A stretch of 64,000 nt of DNA from positions 135,195-199,194 of the forward strand of contig NZ_BFCH01000002.1 in NCBI RefSeq assembly GCF_003112775.1, written 5' to 3'. The stretch's first letter is position 1; each line of letters starts with the position of its first letter. This DNA comes from Mycobacterium montefiorense. GTDB taxonomy: Bacteria > Actinomycetota > Actinomycetes > Mycobacteriales > Mycobacteriaceae. The translations under genes were made by a program, and so were the position numbers. A model generated the notes under the pieces. That model did not search any database. It was not told the origin of the DNA and saw nothing but the letters and a program-made list of their open reading frames with translations. Positions 55,618-64,000 of this stretch are shown here, one piece after another.

Positions 55618-56459
55618 CCGAGTTCGGCGGCCCGAAACTCAGCTGGGCAGGTGGACCCGACAAGGAGGCGCCGGTGAGTGCTGGGGGTGCCGCCCGCGCA
55701 CCGGGGACGGTTCCCCTCACGCCCGACGTCTGCCCATCCTGGTTGCGTCCATTGCTGGACAACGTGGGTCAGATGCCAGACGCCTACCGGCGCCGGCTGC
55801 CGGCCGACGTGTTGGCGATGGTGACCGCGGCGAGGACAGCATCCGCCCACCGCGACGACCGCGAGGCCGCTGTGCTGGTTCTGTTTTCGGGTCCCGAGTC
55901 CGGACCGGCCGACGGCGGTGTGCCCGACGACGCTGACCTGCTGCTTACCGTGCGGGCTTCGTCGCTGCGACACCATGCGGGCCAGGCGGCGTTTCCCGGC
56001 GGTGCATCCGACGCCGAAGATCACGGACCGGTGGACACCGCACTGCGAGAAGCCCACGAGGAGACCGGGATCGATGTCACCCGGCTGCACCCTCTGGTCA
56101 CGATGGAAAAGACGTTCATCGCTCCGTCGCAGTTCCATGTCGTTCCGGTGCTGGCCTACTCGCCCGATCCCGGACCTGTCGCCGTGGTCAACGAGGCCGA
56201 AACGGCGATCGTGTCGCGGGTTCCGGTGCGCGCGTTCATCAATCCCGACAACCGGCTGATGGTCTACCGTGGCGACCTCGGCAACCGTTGGGCCGGCCCG
56301 GCGTTTCTGCTGAACCAGATGTTGGTTTGGGGCTTCACGGGCCAGGTGATCTCTGCGGTGCTCGATGTCGCCGGCTGGGCAAAGCCCTGGGACACCAACG
56401 ACGTACGTGAACTCGACGACGCGATGGTTCTGGTCGGTAGGCAGGGCGGCACCCGATGA
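55614..56459 (+). CDS. Nudix hydrolase (CoA pyrophosphatase-like, Rv3672c-like)
   Basis: A 281-residue protein with a Nudix box in GGASDAEDHGPVDTALREAHEETGI (about residues 125-149), preceded by the HAGQAAFPGG segment typical of CoA pyrophosphatases (YeaB/NudL). The substrate is thus probably CoA or a derivative. It overlaps the thioredoxin gene and marP by 4 bp each. Confidence 0.9.
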   Translation: MTEFGGPKLSWAGGPDKEAPVSAGGAARAPGTVPLTPDVCPSWLRPLLDNVGQMPDAYRRRLPADVLAMVTAARTASAHRDDREAAVLVLFSGPESGPADGGVPDDADLLLTVRASSLRHHAGQAAFPGGASDAEDHGPVDTALREAHEETGIDVTRLHPLVTMEKTFIAPSQFHVVPVLAYSPDPGPVAVVNEAETAIVSRVPVRAFINPDNRLMVYRGDLGNRWAGPAFLLNQMLVWGFTGQVISAVLDVAGWAKPWDTNDVRELDDAMVLVGRQGGTR

Positions 56460-57658
56460 ACTCGATGACCCCGTCCCAGTGGCTGGATATCGCCGTTCTC
56501 GCCGTGGCCTTCATCGCGGCCATCTCCGGCTGGCGTTCGGGCGCGGTGGGTTCCCTGTTCTCGTTTATCGGCGTGCTGCTGGGCGCGATCGCTGGTGTGT
56601 TGCTGGCGCCCCACATCGTCAGTCATATCACCGCGCCGCGCGCCAAGCTGTTCGGCGCGCTGTTTCTCATTCTTGCGCTCGTCGTCGTCGGTGAGGTCGC
56701 CGGCGTGGTGCTGGGACGCGCGGTTCGCGGCGCAATCCACAGTCGCACAATCAGAACCGTCGATTCGGTCATCGGGGTGGGGGTGCAGCTCGTCGTGGTG
56801 CTGACGGCCGCGTGGCTGCTGGCAACACCGCTCACCCAATCCAAGGACCAACCCGAGCTAGCGGCCGCGGTCCGCGGTTCCCGGGTGCTCGCCGAGGTCA
56901 ACGACATCGCACCCCCATGGCTGAAGACGGTCCCCAAACGCCTTTCGGCACTGCTGAATACCTCGGGCCTGCCCGCGGTGCTGGAGCCGTTCAGCCGTAC
57001 CCCGGTGATCCCTGTCGAATCACCGGATCCCGCGCTGGCCACCAATCCGGTGGTGACGGCCGCGGCACCCAGCGTCGTCAAGGTGCGCAGCCTGGCACCA
57101 AGCTGCCAAAAAGTATTGGAGGGCACGGGATTCGTGATCGCACCCGATCGGGTGATGACCAATGCGCACGTGGTGGCCGGGTCCAGCAGCGTCCAGATCT
57201 ACGCCAGCGGTAATCCGTTGGACGCCACCGTGGTGTCTTATGACCCGTCGGTCGACATCGCGATTCTTGCCATCCCGAACTTGCCGCCGCCACCACTGGC
57301 GTTTAGCGAATCGGAAGCCAAAACCGGTGCCAACGTGGTGGTTCTGGGCTATCCGGGCGGGGGCAACTTTACTGCGACCCCGGCCAGGATTCGTGAGGCC
57401 ATCAAGCTCAGTGGCCCCGACATCTACCGGGACCCGGCGCCGGTCACCCGCGACGTCTACACCATCAGAGCCAATGTGGAGCAAGGTAATTCGGGTGGAC
57501 CATTGATCGATCTGAGCGGTCACGTACTCGGTGTGGTGTTCGGCGCCGCCGTCGACGATCCCGACACCGGATTTGTCTTGACGGCGGGTGAGGTCGCGAG
57601 TCAGATGGCCAAGATCGGTGACACTCAACAGGTGGCGACCGGGAACTGCGTCAGCTGA
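56456..57658 (+). CDS. marP: Periplasmic serine protease MarP
   Basis: A 400-residue protein with four N-terminal membrane helices (within about 8-125) and an extracytosolic trypsin-like domain. The catalytic His is in NAHVVAG, the Asp in PSVDIAIL and the Ser in QGNSGGPL; Cys residues in APSCQKV and ATGNCVS may form the regulatory disulfide pattern known for MarP. In M. tuberculosis it is needed for acid resistance and cleaves the peptidoglycan hydrolase RipA. Confidence 0.94.
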   Translation: MNSMTPSQWLDIAVLAVAFIAAISGWRSGAVGSLFSFIGVLLGAIAGVLLAPHIVSHITAPRAKLFGALFLILALVVVGEVAGVVLGRAVRGAIHSRTIRTVDSVIGVGVQLVVVLTAAWLLATPLTQSKDQPELAAAVRGSRVLAEVNDIAPPWLKTVPKRLSALLNTSGLPAVLEPFSRTPVIPVESPDPALATNPVVTAAAPSVVKVRSLAPSCQKVLEGTGFVIAPDRVMTNAHVVAGSSSVQIYASGNPLDATVVSYDPSVDIAILAIPNLPPPPLAFSESEAKTGANVVVLGYPGGGNFTATPARIREAIKLSGPDIYRDPAPVTRDVYTIRANVEQGNSGGPLIDLSGHVLGVVFGAAVDDPDTGFVLTAGEVASQMAKIGDTQQVATGNCVS

Positions 57659-57665
57659 TCCGGCG

Positions 57666-58616
57666 TCAGTGCACCTGCTCGAAAAATCTCATCAGATGTT
57701 TGTTGATTTCTGCGGGGGCTTCTTCGTGGCTGTAATGCCCTGTGCCGGTGATGGATACGTAGCGACCCTGCGTCGCGTAGCGCTGACTGTGGTCGACCGG
57801 GTCGGCCAGCACGTAGGGATCGGCGTCGCCGCGCAGGTGTAGTAGTGGCACGCCGAGTTGTCGGGACATCGATTTCATGAATCGCCGTCCTTCGTCGCGC
57901 AGCTGGCTGCGCACCGCCCAGCGCTGATACTCCAGTGCACAGTGCGCGGCTCCGGGAATCTGGATGGCTGTGCGCAGGTAGCCAATTGTCTGCGAGAAGT
58001 CCTCGGAGGCAACCCATTTAGCGGAGCTGCGGCTGCTGACGAGCCGTTCGATCTCCGCGCCGTTGTCGCGGGTCAGCAGGCGCTCGGGCCAAACCGGGAG
58101 TTGATAGCGCAGCAGCGTCGGCAGCAGCGCGGAGCCCTGATCGCGGCGCGTCAATGTCGATCGCCGCAACGCGGCCGGGTGCGGCGAGCTGATCAGGGCA
58201 ATGGCGCGCACCAGCCGTGAATGCAGCAGCGCGGTAGTCCAGCACGACAAACCGCCGTCGGCATGGCCGACCAACGTCGCCGACGAATGCCCAAGCGCGC
58301 GAATGAGTCCGGCCGTATCACCGGCGAGCGTCCAGCCGTCGTAACCGCGGGGCGGCTTGTCACTGCCGCCATAGCCGCGCAGGTCGACCGCGACCACTCG
58401 GGCATCGGTCAGCCCGCGTAGCTGATGACGCCAGGACCACCAAAACGAACCGAAACCATGCAGCAGCATCACCAGGGGTCGTGCCGCGGCCGCAGCCGGT
58501 ACGCCCGCGCCGGTCGGTAACGCCTCGACGACGTGGAATCGAATGCCGTTGGCGTGCACGTCCAAATGGCGCCACGGTCCGTCGATGCGGACTACCGACG
58601 GATCTGGTACTGCCAT
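57666..58616 (-). CDS. ephE: Alpha/beta hydrolase EphE (epoxide hydrolase-like)
   Basis: A 316-residue alpha/beta hydrolase. The oxyanion motif is LLHGFGSFWWSW, the nucleophile elbow VGHADGG carries Asp (the epoxide-hydrolase type), and the catalytic His is in GTGHYSHEE. The cap region is helical. Position between marP and the holin-like gene matches Rv3670. Its stop converges with marP over a few bases. Confidence 0.9.
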   Translation of the reverse strand: MAVPDPSVVRIDGPWRHLDVHANGIRFHVVEALPTGAGVPAAAAARPLVMLLHGFGSFWWSWRHQLRGLTDARVVAVDLRGYGGSDKPPRGYDGWTLAGDTAGLIRALGHSSATLVGHADGGLSCWTTALLHSRLVRAIALISSPHPAALRRSTLTRRDQGSALLPTLLRYQLPVWPERLLTRDNGAEIERLVSSRSSAKWVASEDFSQTIGYLRTAIQIPGAAHCALEYQRWAVRSQLRDEGRRFMKSMSRQLGVPLLHLRGDADPYVLADPVDHSQRYATQGRYVSITGTGHYSHEEAPAEINKHLMRFFEQVH

Positions 58617-59159
58617 CTACCAACCTGAGGGGTCGGTGGGGTTGGCGTCCGCGGTCTTGGCGTGCTTACCGGGCGCATCGGTGAGCTGCTTGGTCGCGTC
58701 GGCAGCCTTCTCATGGCCCGGGGTGAGCGCGGTGCGCGTCTCCTTGACCGATTCGATGGTCTCGCGTGGCCCACGGATGCGCCGCACCTTCAAATAGCCG
58801 AACAGCGCCAGCACGGCCCCGACGACAACCATGATCGCGAAGACGATCAGGAAGGCCACCCAGCGCCACAGCCAGGTGTCGAGGAGCTCGGCAATGAAGA
58901 AGAAGAAAAAGAAGGTGGAGTAGAACAGCACCACCAGAGCAGCGATGAAAAAGACGCTGCCGGTGAGGCCCTTCTTTACGTCGCGGACGATTTCGGCTCG
59001 GGCCAGCTCGACCTCGGCACGCACCAGGGTTGATGCCTGAATCGTCGCGTCTTTGATCAGGTCACCGATCGATGGCTCGCCGTGGCTGGCATGCGGGTCG
59101 GCCAACGGAATCGTGGTCAGCGTGCTCGGCACACCATTTTTGCGATCCACTTTGCTCAC
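58617..59159 (-). CDS. Phage-holin-superfamily-like membrane protein (Rv3669-like, DUF1469)
   Basis: A 180-residue protein: N-terminal amphipathic segment with IGDLIKDATIQASTLVRAEVELARAEI, two hydrophobic helices (about 68-90 and 95-118), and a charged C-terminal tail. This is the DUF1469/holin-superfamily III layout found in actinobacteria. It lies one base upstream of ephE on the same strand. Function unknown. Confidence 0.87.
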   Translation of the reverse strand: MSKVDRKNGVPSTLTTIPLADPHASHGEPSIGDLIKDATIQASTLVRAEVELARAEIVRDVKKGLTGSVFFIAALVVLFYSTFFFFFFIAELLDTWLWRWVAFLIVFAIMVVVGAVLALFGYLKVRRIRGPRETIESVKETRTALTPGHEKAADATKQLTDAPGKHAKTADANPTDPSGW

Positions 59160-59362
59160 AGACGGTCCTCTCGGTTCGCTGTCGTCGCGGTTTATGTTGC
59201 CATGCGTTGCGATGCCAGACGAGGCCAGCCGACGACCGCGAGGCCCGGCGACCTACGGTCGCGGTCAAATGCCCGAAACCGCTATTCGCACAGCGAGAGG
59301 GGTGCTGGGGTGATCATTTAGACTGGCGCACCTGTTCTCCGGCCAGTGACGGGAGTTGCGCA

Positions 59363-60064
59363 TTGCAGACGGCACATCGGTGCTTTGTGGCGATGCTGGT
59401 GGTGGTGCTCCTGCTGCTGCTGCCGGGATTGCCCGCAAACGTCGCGGCGGCCGACGACCGGGTCCCGATGGGTGGCGGTGCGGGCATCGTCATCAACGGA
59501 GACACAATGTGCACCCTGACGACCATCGGCGGCGATGCCGCCGGTGACCTAATCGGGTTCACCTCCGCGCACTGTGGTGGCCCGGGCGCTCAGGTCGCCG
59601 CCGAGGCAGCCGAAGGCAGAGGCGTACTCGGAACGATGGTTGCGGGCAACGACGCCCTGGACTACGCGGTGATCAAATTTGATCGGGCCAAGGTAGTGCC
59701 GGTGGCCAACTACAACGGCTTTGTGATCGACGGCGTCGGTCCGGAGCCGGTGTTCGGTCAGATCGCCTGCAAGCAGGGCCGTACCACCGGGAATTCATGC
59801 GGCGTCACCTGGGGGCCCGGCCAGGATCCGGGCACGATCGTGATGCAGGTCTGTGGCCGGCCCGGTGACTCCGGGGGGCCGGTGACCGTTGACAACCTGC
59901 TGGTGGGGATGATCCACGGCGCGTTCAGTGACAGCCTGCCGACCTGTGTTGTCAAGTACATCCCACTACACACCCCGGCGGTGGTGGTGTCGTTCAACGC
60001 GGTGCTGGCCGACATCAATGCCAAACACCGGGCTGGTGCGGGCTTCGTCCCGATACCGGCCTGA
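59363..60064 (+). CDS. Secreted chymotrypsin-like serine protease (Rv3668c-like)
   Basis: A 233-residue protein beginning at the TTG at 59,363 (QTAHRCF follows, as in Rv3668c). The signal peptide covers about 1-30 with cleavage near ANVAAADD. Catalytic residues are His in TSAHCGG, Asp in ALDYAVIK and Ser in PGDSGGPV, and Cys pairs suggest disulfides. Family S1/alpha-lytic-like. Longer upstream frames are artefacts. The substrate is unknown. Confidence 0.9.
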   Translation: MQTAHRCFVAMLVVVLLLLLPGLPANVAAADDRVPMGGGAGIVINGDTMCTLTTIGGDAAGDLIGFTSAHCGGPGAQVAAEAAEGRGVLGTMVAGNDALDYAVIKFDRAKVVPVANYNGFVIDGVGPEPVFGQIACKQGRTTGNSCGVTWGPGQDPGTIVMQVCGRPGDSGGPVTVDNLLVGMIHGAFSDSLPTCVVKYIPLHTPAVVVSFNAVLADINAKHRAGAGFVPIPA

Positions 60065-60083
60065 GCTATTCGGCGTTGCGGCC

Positions 60084-62042
60084 TTACTTGGCTTCCCGGA
60101 TCGCCTCGAACACACCCGGATCGAGCAATGTCGATGTATCACCGAGCTCGCGATTTTCGGCGACGTCGCGCAGCAGCCTGCGCATGATCTTGCCGCTGCG
60201 GGTCTTCGGCAGCTCCGGCACGACGTGGACTTCCCGCGGCTTCGCGATGGGCGAGATCTCCGTGGACACCTGGACACGCAGCTCGTCGATGGTCTGGTCA
60301 TGGGCGTCGTAGCCGGTGCATAGGACGACGAACGCGCAAATGGCTTGGCCGGTGGTGTCGTCGGTGACCCCGACCACCGCCGCCTCGGCGACGCCGGAGT
60401 GACCGACGAGCGCCGACTCAACCTCGGCGGTCGAGATCCGGTGGCCGGACACGTTCATCACGTCGTCGATGCGGCCCAGCACCCAGATCGCGCCGTCGGG
60501 ATCGAAACGCGCGCCGTCCCCGGCGAAGTAGAAGCCTTTGTCGGCGAATTTGGACCAGTAGGTGTCGCGGTAGCGATCGGGATCACCCCAAATGCCACGC
60601 AGCATCGACGGCCACGGCTGGTCCAGCACGAGATATCCGGTGACGTTCTTGGCGTTGTCGGCGTCGGGCTGCAGCGGGTCGCCGTGGTCGTCGACGATCT
60701 TGGCCGAGATGCCCGGCAGCGGCGTCATCGCCGAACCCGGTTTGGCCGCAGCGATTCCGGGCAGCGGCGAGATCATCGCCGAGCCTGTCTCGGTCTGCCA
60801 CCAGGTGTCGACCACCGGCAGCGTGTCCGCGCCGAACACTTCGCGGTACCAGCGCCAGGCTTCCGGGTTGATCGGCTCGCCGACCGATCCGAGCAGCCGC
60901 AGGCTGGACAGGTTGTGGGCGTCGGGGATTTCACGGCCCCACTTCATGAATGTCCGAATCAGGGTGGGCGCCGTGTAATAGATTGTGACGCCGTACTTTT
61001 CGATGATCTGGAAATGCCGGTTACGGTCGGGGCTATCGGGTGTGCCCTCGTAGAGCACCTCCGTGATGCCGTTGGACAGCGGACCATAGACGCCGTAGGT
61101 GTGCCCGGTGACCCAGCCGATGTCGGCAGTGCACCAGAACACGTCGCTCTCCGGCTTGACGTCGAAGATGGTGTGGACCGTGTAGCAGCACTGCGTCAGG
61201 TAGCCGCCGCTGGTGTGCACGATGCCCTTGGGCTTGCCCGTGGTGCCCGAGGTGTACAGCAGGAACAACGGGTGCTCGGCGTCGAAGGGCGCCGCAGTGT
61301 GTTCTGGCGACGCGGAATCCACGACCTCGTGCCACCACACGTCGCGGTCGTCGTCCCAGGACACGTCAATTCCGGTGCGCCGCACCACGAGCACTTTCTC
61401 GATTGAGCTCTCGCCGTCCGGTCCGGGTGCGACGGCCTCGTCGGCGTTGTCCTTAAGCGGCGCCGGCTTACCGCGGCGGAACTGCCCGTCGCTGGTGATC
61501 AGCACCTTGGCCTGCGCGTCGGCGATCCGGGCCCGCAGGGCCTTCGAGGTGAAACCGCCGAACACCACGCTGTGCATGACGCCGAGCCGCGCGCAGGCCA
61601 GCATCGCGATCACGGCTTCCGGAATCAACGGCATGTAGATGGCGGCTCGGTCGCCGGCGACCAGACCGAGATCGGTCAGCGCGTTCGCGGCTTTGCAGAC
61701 CTCGGCCTGCAGATCGGAGTAGGTCAGGCTGCGGCTATCACCGACCGGCTCGCCTTCCCAGTGAATTGCCACCCGATCGCCGAGGCCGGCCTCGACGTGG
61801 CGGTCCACGCAGTTGTACGCGACGTTGAGCTTGCCGTCGGAAAACCATTTGGCGTACGGCGGCTGCCAGTCGAGCACCTCGGTGAACGGCTTTGCCCACG
61901 ACAGTCGGTCGGCCTGCTTGGCCCAGAACGCCAGCCGGTCCTGCTCGGCTTCGCGGTAGAGGTCCTCACCAGCGTTGGCCTGCTCGGCGAATTGCGCGGG
62001 CGGCGGGTACGACGACGGGCCTTCGGTGTGTGTGGCGGTCAC
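60084..62042 (-). CDS. acs: Acetyl-CoA synthetase
   Basis: A 652-residue AMP-forming acetate-CoA ligase of normal length. YTSGTTGKPKGIVHTSGG is the P-loop, WWQTETGS motif A5, GRIDDVMNVSGHR the hinge and SGKIMRRLLR the C-terminal motif with the acetylatable Lys, the site controlled by cAMP-dependent Pat in mycobacteria. It makes acetyl-CoA from acetate. It is also a possible source or recycling route for acetate released by the island's elimination step, although no link is needed. Confidence 0.96.
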   Translation of the reverse strand: MTATHTEGPSSYPPPAQFAEQANAGEDLYREAEQDRLAFWAKQADRLSWAKPFTEVLDWQPPYAKWFSDGKLNVAYNCVDRHVEAGLGDRVAIHWEGEPVGDSRSLTYSDLQAEVCKAANALTDLGLVAGDRAAIYMPLIPEAVIAMLACARLGVMHSVVFGGFTSKALRARIADAQAKVLITSDGQFRRGKPAPLKDNADEAVAPGPDGESSIEKVLVVRRTGIDVSWDDDRDVWWHEVVDSASPEHTAAPFDAEHPLFLLYTSGTTGKPKGIVHTSGGYLTQCCYTVHTIFDVKPESDVFWCTADIGWVTGHTYGVYGPLSNGITEVLYEGTPDSPDRNRHFQIIEKYGVTIYYTAPTLIRTFMKWGREIPDAHNLSSLRLLGSVGEPINPEAWRWYREVFGADTLPVVDTWWQTETGSAMISPLPGIAAAKPGSAMTPLPGISAKIVDDHGDPLQPDADNAKNVTGYLVLDQPWPSMLRGIWGDPDRYRDTYWSKFADKGFYFAGDGARFDPDGAIWVLGRIDDVMNVSGHRISTAEVESALVGHSGVAEAAVVGVTDDTTGQAICAFVVLCTGYDAHDQTIDELRVQVSTEISPIAKPREVHVVPELPKTRSGKIMRRLLRDVAENRELGDTSTLLDPGVFEAIREAK

Positions 62043-62146
62043 TGGCTTCTCTCCTGTGTCGAGGGCCGGGGTTCGAGCTCGTCAGCCGTCTGAGAGCCTA
62101 GCCTCGCCAGTTGAACCCGCGCGCTTCAATCCGGGGGTAAACGGGG

Positions 62147-62719
62147 TTGTCATACCGCATAATCACCTTTGTGCTGGAACCTCGCGGACGGCGCGCCCGC
62201 CGTTTGCTCCTTAGCTTTGCCGCGGCCGCAACGAGTTACACGGTCGCCGCGGTGCTGGGCCCGCAGTCGTGGGCGGTTCCGGTTGAGAGCGGCGAACAGG
62301 CGGTGCCGTGCAAGTCCGACCAGGTCGCCGTGATCGCCTCCCCGACGGAGGGGGCGATGGGCCACCGCGCGGTAATGCTGACGTTCAGCCTCGCCGGTGG
62401 TGGGGAGCCGTGCACGCTCACCGGCTATCCCGCGGTCGAGACGGGCTCCGGTGGGCCGGATCTTCATGCCAAGCCGACGCCGCGCGGTTACCTGGGTGGT
62501 TTGCCGAGCAATGTCGATGTGCCACCCACCGTCACGTTGTCATTGGCCGCACAGGGGCAGGCCGTCGTGGAGGGCATGGCGGTCGACGGCAAGGGCACCG
62601 CATGCCCCAACTACACCGAGCTGCGGGTCAACCCACCCGACACGATCATCGTGCTCACCGTGCCGGCGACGATCGATGCCTGCGAACTGCAGGTGCATCC
62701 CATCACCGACGTTCACTAG
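62147..62719 (+). CDS. DUF4232-like secreted protein
   Basis: Up to 190 residues from a TTG at 62,147; a GTG at 62,171 is an alternative start. A basic head and hydrophobic stretch (RRLLLSFAAAATSYTVAAV) look like a signal peptide or anchor. The mature part has the DUF4232 pattern: CKSDQVAV near the start, CTLTGYPAV in the middle and a final CELQVHPI. Beta-sandwich extracellular proteins of unknown role. Confidence 0.78.
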   Translation: MSYRIITFVLEPRGRRARRLLLSFAAAATSYTVAAVLGPQSWAVPVESGEQAVPCKSDQVAVIASPTEGAMGHRAVMLTFSLAGGGEPCTLTGYPAVETGSGGPDLHAKPTPRGYLGGLPSNVDVPPTVTLSLAAQGQAVVEGMAVDGKGTACPNYTELRVNPPDTIIVLTVPATIDACELQVHPITDVH

Positions 62720-62866
62720 ACCTACCTACCGGCCACCTAGGCGGCGCCCCCCGAGGCGAGAACCGCGACCCCCATCGCGAAATCCTTGGGTTGTCGACGT
62801 GAGATGACGCACTTCGCCGGCGGTCCTTTTGCAGTCGACGTGACCGCAGGCCCTAGGGTCGCTGTC

Positions 62867-64000
62867 ATGCGTTGGATGCCGAGCAGGCCGGTCTGGCCGG
62901 TTTTTACTGCCGTCATCGTGCTGATCATCGCGTCGTTGGCCGGCTGCGGCGGCGGCGCCCTGAGCCCCGATCTGGTGGTCGTCAACGGCGGGGAACCGCC
63001 CAACCCGCTGATCCCCACCGGCACCAATGACAGTCTTGGAGGACGGATCCTGGACCGGCTGTTCGCCGGATTGGTGTCCTACGACGCCAACGGCAAACCC
63101 TCGCCGGAGGTGGCGCAGTCGATCGCGACCACCGACAACATCAACTATCGGATCATCCTCAAACCTGGGTGGAAGTTCACCGACGGGTCGCCGGTGACGG
63201 CGCATTCGTTTGTCGACGCGTGGAACTACAGTGCCCTGAGCACCAATGCCCAACTGCAACAGGACTTCTTCCGTCCCATCGCCGGATTCGACGACGTCGC
63301 CGGCGCCCCGGGTGGCGGAAAGTCGACCACGATGTCCGGGCTGCAGGTGGTCAACGATCTCGAGTTCACCGTGCGGTTGCGGGCGCCGACCGTCGACTTC
63401 ACCTTGCGACTTGGTCACGGGGCGTTCTACCCGTTGCCGGACAAGGCCTTTCGGGACATGGCGGCATTTGGGCGCAATCCGATCGGGAACGGCCCCTACC
63501 AGCTGGCCGACGGTCCGGACGGGCCGGCCTGGGAGCACAACGTCAAGATCGACTTGAAGCCTAACCCCGATTACCGCGGTAACCGCAAACCCCACAACAA
63601 GGGCCTGAGGTTCGAGTTCTACGGCAACCTCGATACCGCGTATGCCGATCTGCTGTCCGGCAATCTCGATGTCCTGGACACGATTCCGTCCAGCGCGCTG
63701 ACGATCTACCAGCGCGACCTGGGCGGGAATGCCGCGAGCGGCCCGGTCGCGGTCAGCCAATCTCTCGACACGCCGTTGCGGCTGCCACATTTCGGGGGTG
63801 AGGAGGGCCGGCTGCGCCGGCTGGCGCTGTCGGCAGCCGTCAACCGCTCGCAGATCTGTCAGCAGATCTTCAACGGCACCCGCAGCCCGGCCCGCGATTT
63901 CACGGCCCGATCCCTGCCGGGTTTCGACCCGAATATTCCGGGTAATGACGCATTGGACTTCAACCCCGAACGGGCGCGGCAACTCTGGGCGCAGGCCAAC
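62867..64000 (+). CDS. dppA: Periplasmic dipeptide-binding lipoprotein DppA (partial, 3' end outside)
   Basis: The first 378 codons of a family 5 extracellular solute-binding protein; the gene runs past the window end. A signal peptide with lipobox LAGC near residue 29 predicts a lipoprotein. GGEPPNPLIPTGTND, ATTDNINYRIILKPGWKFTDGSPVTAHSF and GNGPYQLAD are typical SBP_bac_5 motifs. Rv3666c orthologue, the binding protein of the Dpp peptide/haem importer, followed in M. tuberculosis by dppB-D. Confidence 0.93.
   Translation, partial: MRWMPSRPVWPVFTAVIVLIIASLAGCGGGALSPDLVVVNGGEPPNPLIPTGTNDSLGGRILDRLFAGLVSYDANGKPSPEVAQSIATTDNINYRIILKPGWKFTDGSPVTAHSFVDAWNYSALSTNAQLQQDFFRPIAGFDDVAGAPGGGKSTTMSGLQVVNDLEFTVRLRAPTVDFTLRLGHGAFYPLPDKAFRDMAAFGRNPIGNGPYQLADGPDGPAWEHNVKIDLKPNPDYRGNRKPHNKGLRFEFYGNLDTAYADLLSGNLDVLDTIPSSALTIYQRDLGGNAASGPVAVSQSLDTPLRLPHFGGEEGRLRRLALSAAVNRSQICQQIFNGTRSPARDFTARSLPGFDPNIPGNDALDFNPERARQLWAQAN

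Noticed and set aside
60345..61406. Plus-strand frame of 353 codons
   Set aside because: Antisense to acs, whose motifs are complete; the translation is rich in Arg, Gly and Val with no domain.
62726..63982. Minus-strand frame of 418 codons
   Set aside because: Antisense to the clear DppA lipoprotein gene; no start context or known motif.

Overview
This is chromosomal DNA of a mycobacterium, most likely a slow grower. Both ends follow the gene order of the M. tuberculosis region Rv3666c to Rv3688c, read in the opposite orientation: YqeY-like protein (313-777), RsfB, DCC protein and cyp137 on the left; tRNA-Pro, a PLP lyase, a metallophosphoesterase, ponA2, whiB4, two Get3-like ATPases, RidA, an MBL hydrolase, crp, nth, a thioredoxin, a Nudix protein, marP, ephE, a secreted protease, acs and dppA on the right. 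PE/PPE remnants, MmpL/MmpS, WhiB4 and F420-type oxidoreductase genes support the assignment. The species cannot be named from the sequence alone.

Left arm (1-16,424). An accessory block lies between the yqeY-like gene and rsfB. It holds an F420-type oxidoreductase, a DJ-1/PfpI protein, a methyltransferase coupled to a CDGSH iron-sulfur protein, a haem-oxygenase-like diiron protein, and a complete stressosome operon on the minus strand (RsbR, RsbS, RsbT, RsbX-like phosphatase, and a large RsbU-like phosphatase fused to an RsbW-like kinase domain). A three-gene DyP peroxidase operon and small proteins (DUF6328-like, HAD, UsfY-like, DUF4193, DCC) follow, then cyp137.

Island (about 16.4-40.0 kb). 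This is the most interesting part. A tightly overlapping operon (17,269-23,681) has the order KASIII-like, FkbH-like, ACP, E2-like acyltransferase, phosphopantetheinyl transferase, alpha/beta hydrolase, type II thioesterase. Apart from the inserted transferase and the added thioesterase, this is the enzyme set and order of acyl-tetronate (agglomerin/RK-682/abyssomicin-type) biosynthesis. It is followed by a flavin monooxygenase, an MFS exporter, a fatty-acyl-AMP ligase, two acyl-CoA dehydrogenases, an MmpS/MmpL pair, a second ACP and a KS-AT-ACP polyketide synthase. The inference is a mycobacterial lipid-tetronate pathway. FAAL loads a fatty acid on the ACP, the dehydrogenases may desaturate it, and the PKS adds one malonate to give a beta-ketoacyl-ACP. 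FkbH makes glyceryl-ACP. The KASIII joins the two into a tetronate, which is then acetylated and eliminated to a 5-methylidene product and exported. The PKS reading frame is broken at a run of eight C residues, so the pathway may be off, phase-variable or misread at that base.

Right junction (39.96-43.6 kb). A short diverged piece of cyp137 sits directly after the PKS stop codon. Then come a small membrane protein, a truncated PPE gene joined tail-to-tail with a truncated COG4705 membrane gene, a BenE transporter with a divergent XRE-cupin regulator and a strong shared palindrome, and tRNA-Pro. Conserved core sequence resumes from there to the end, where dppA runs off the window.
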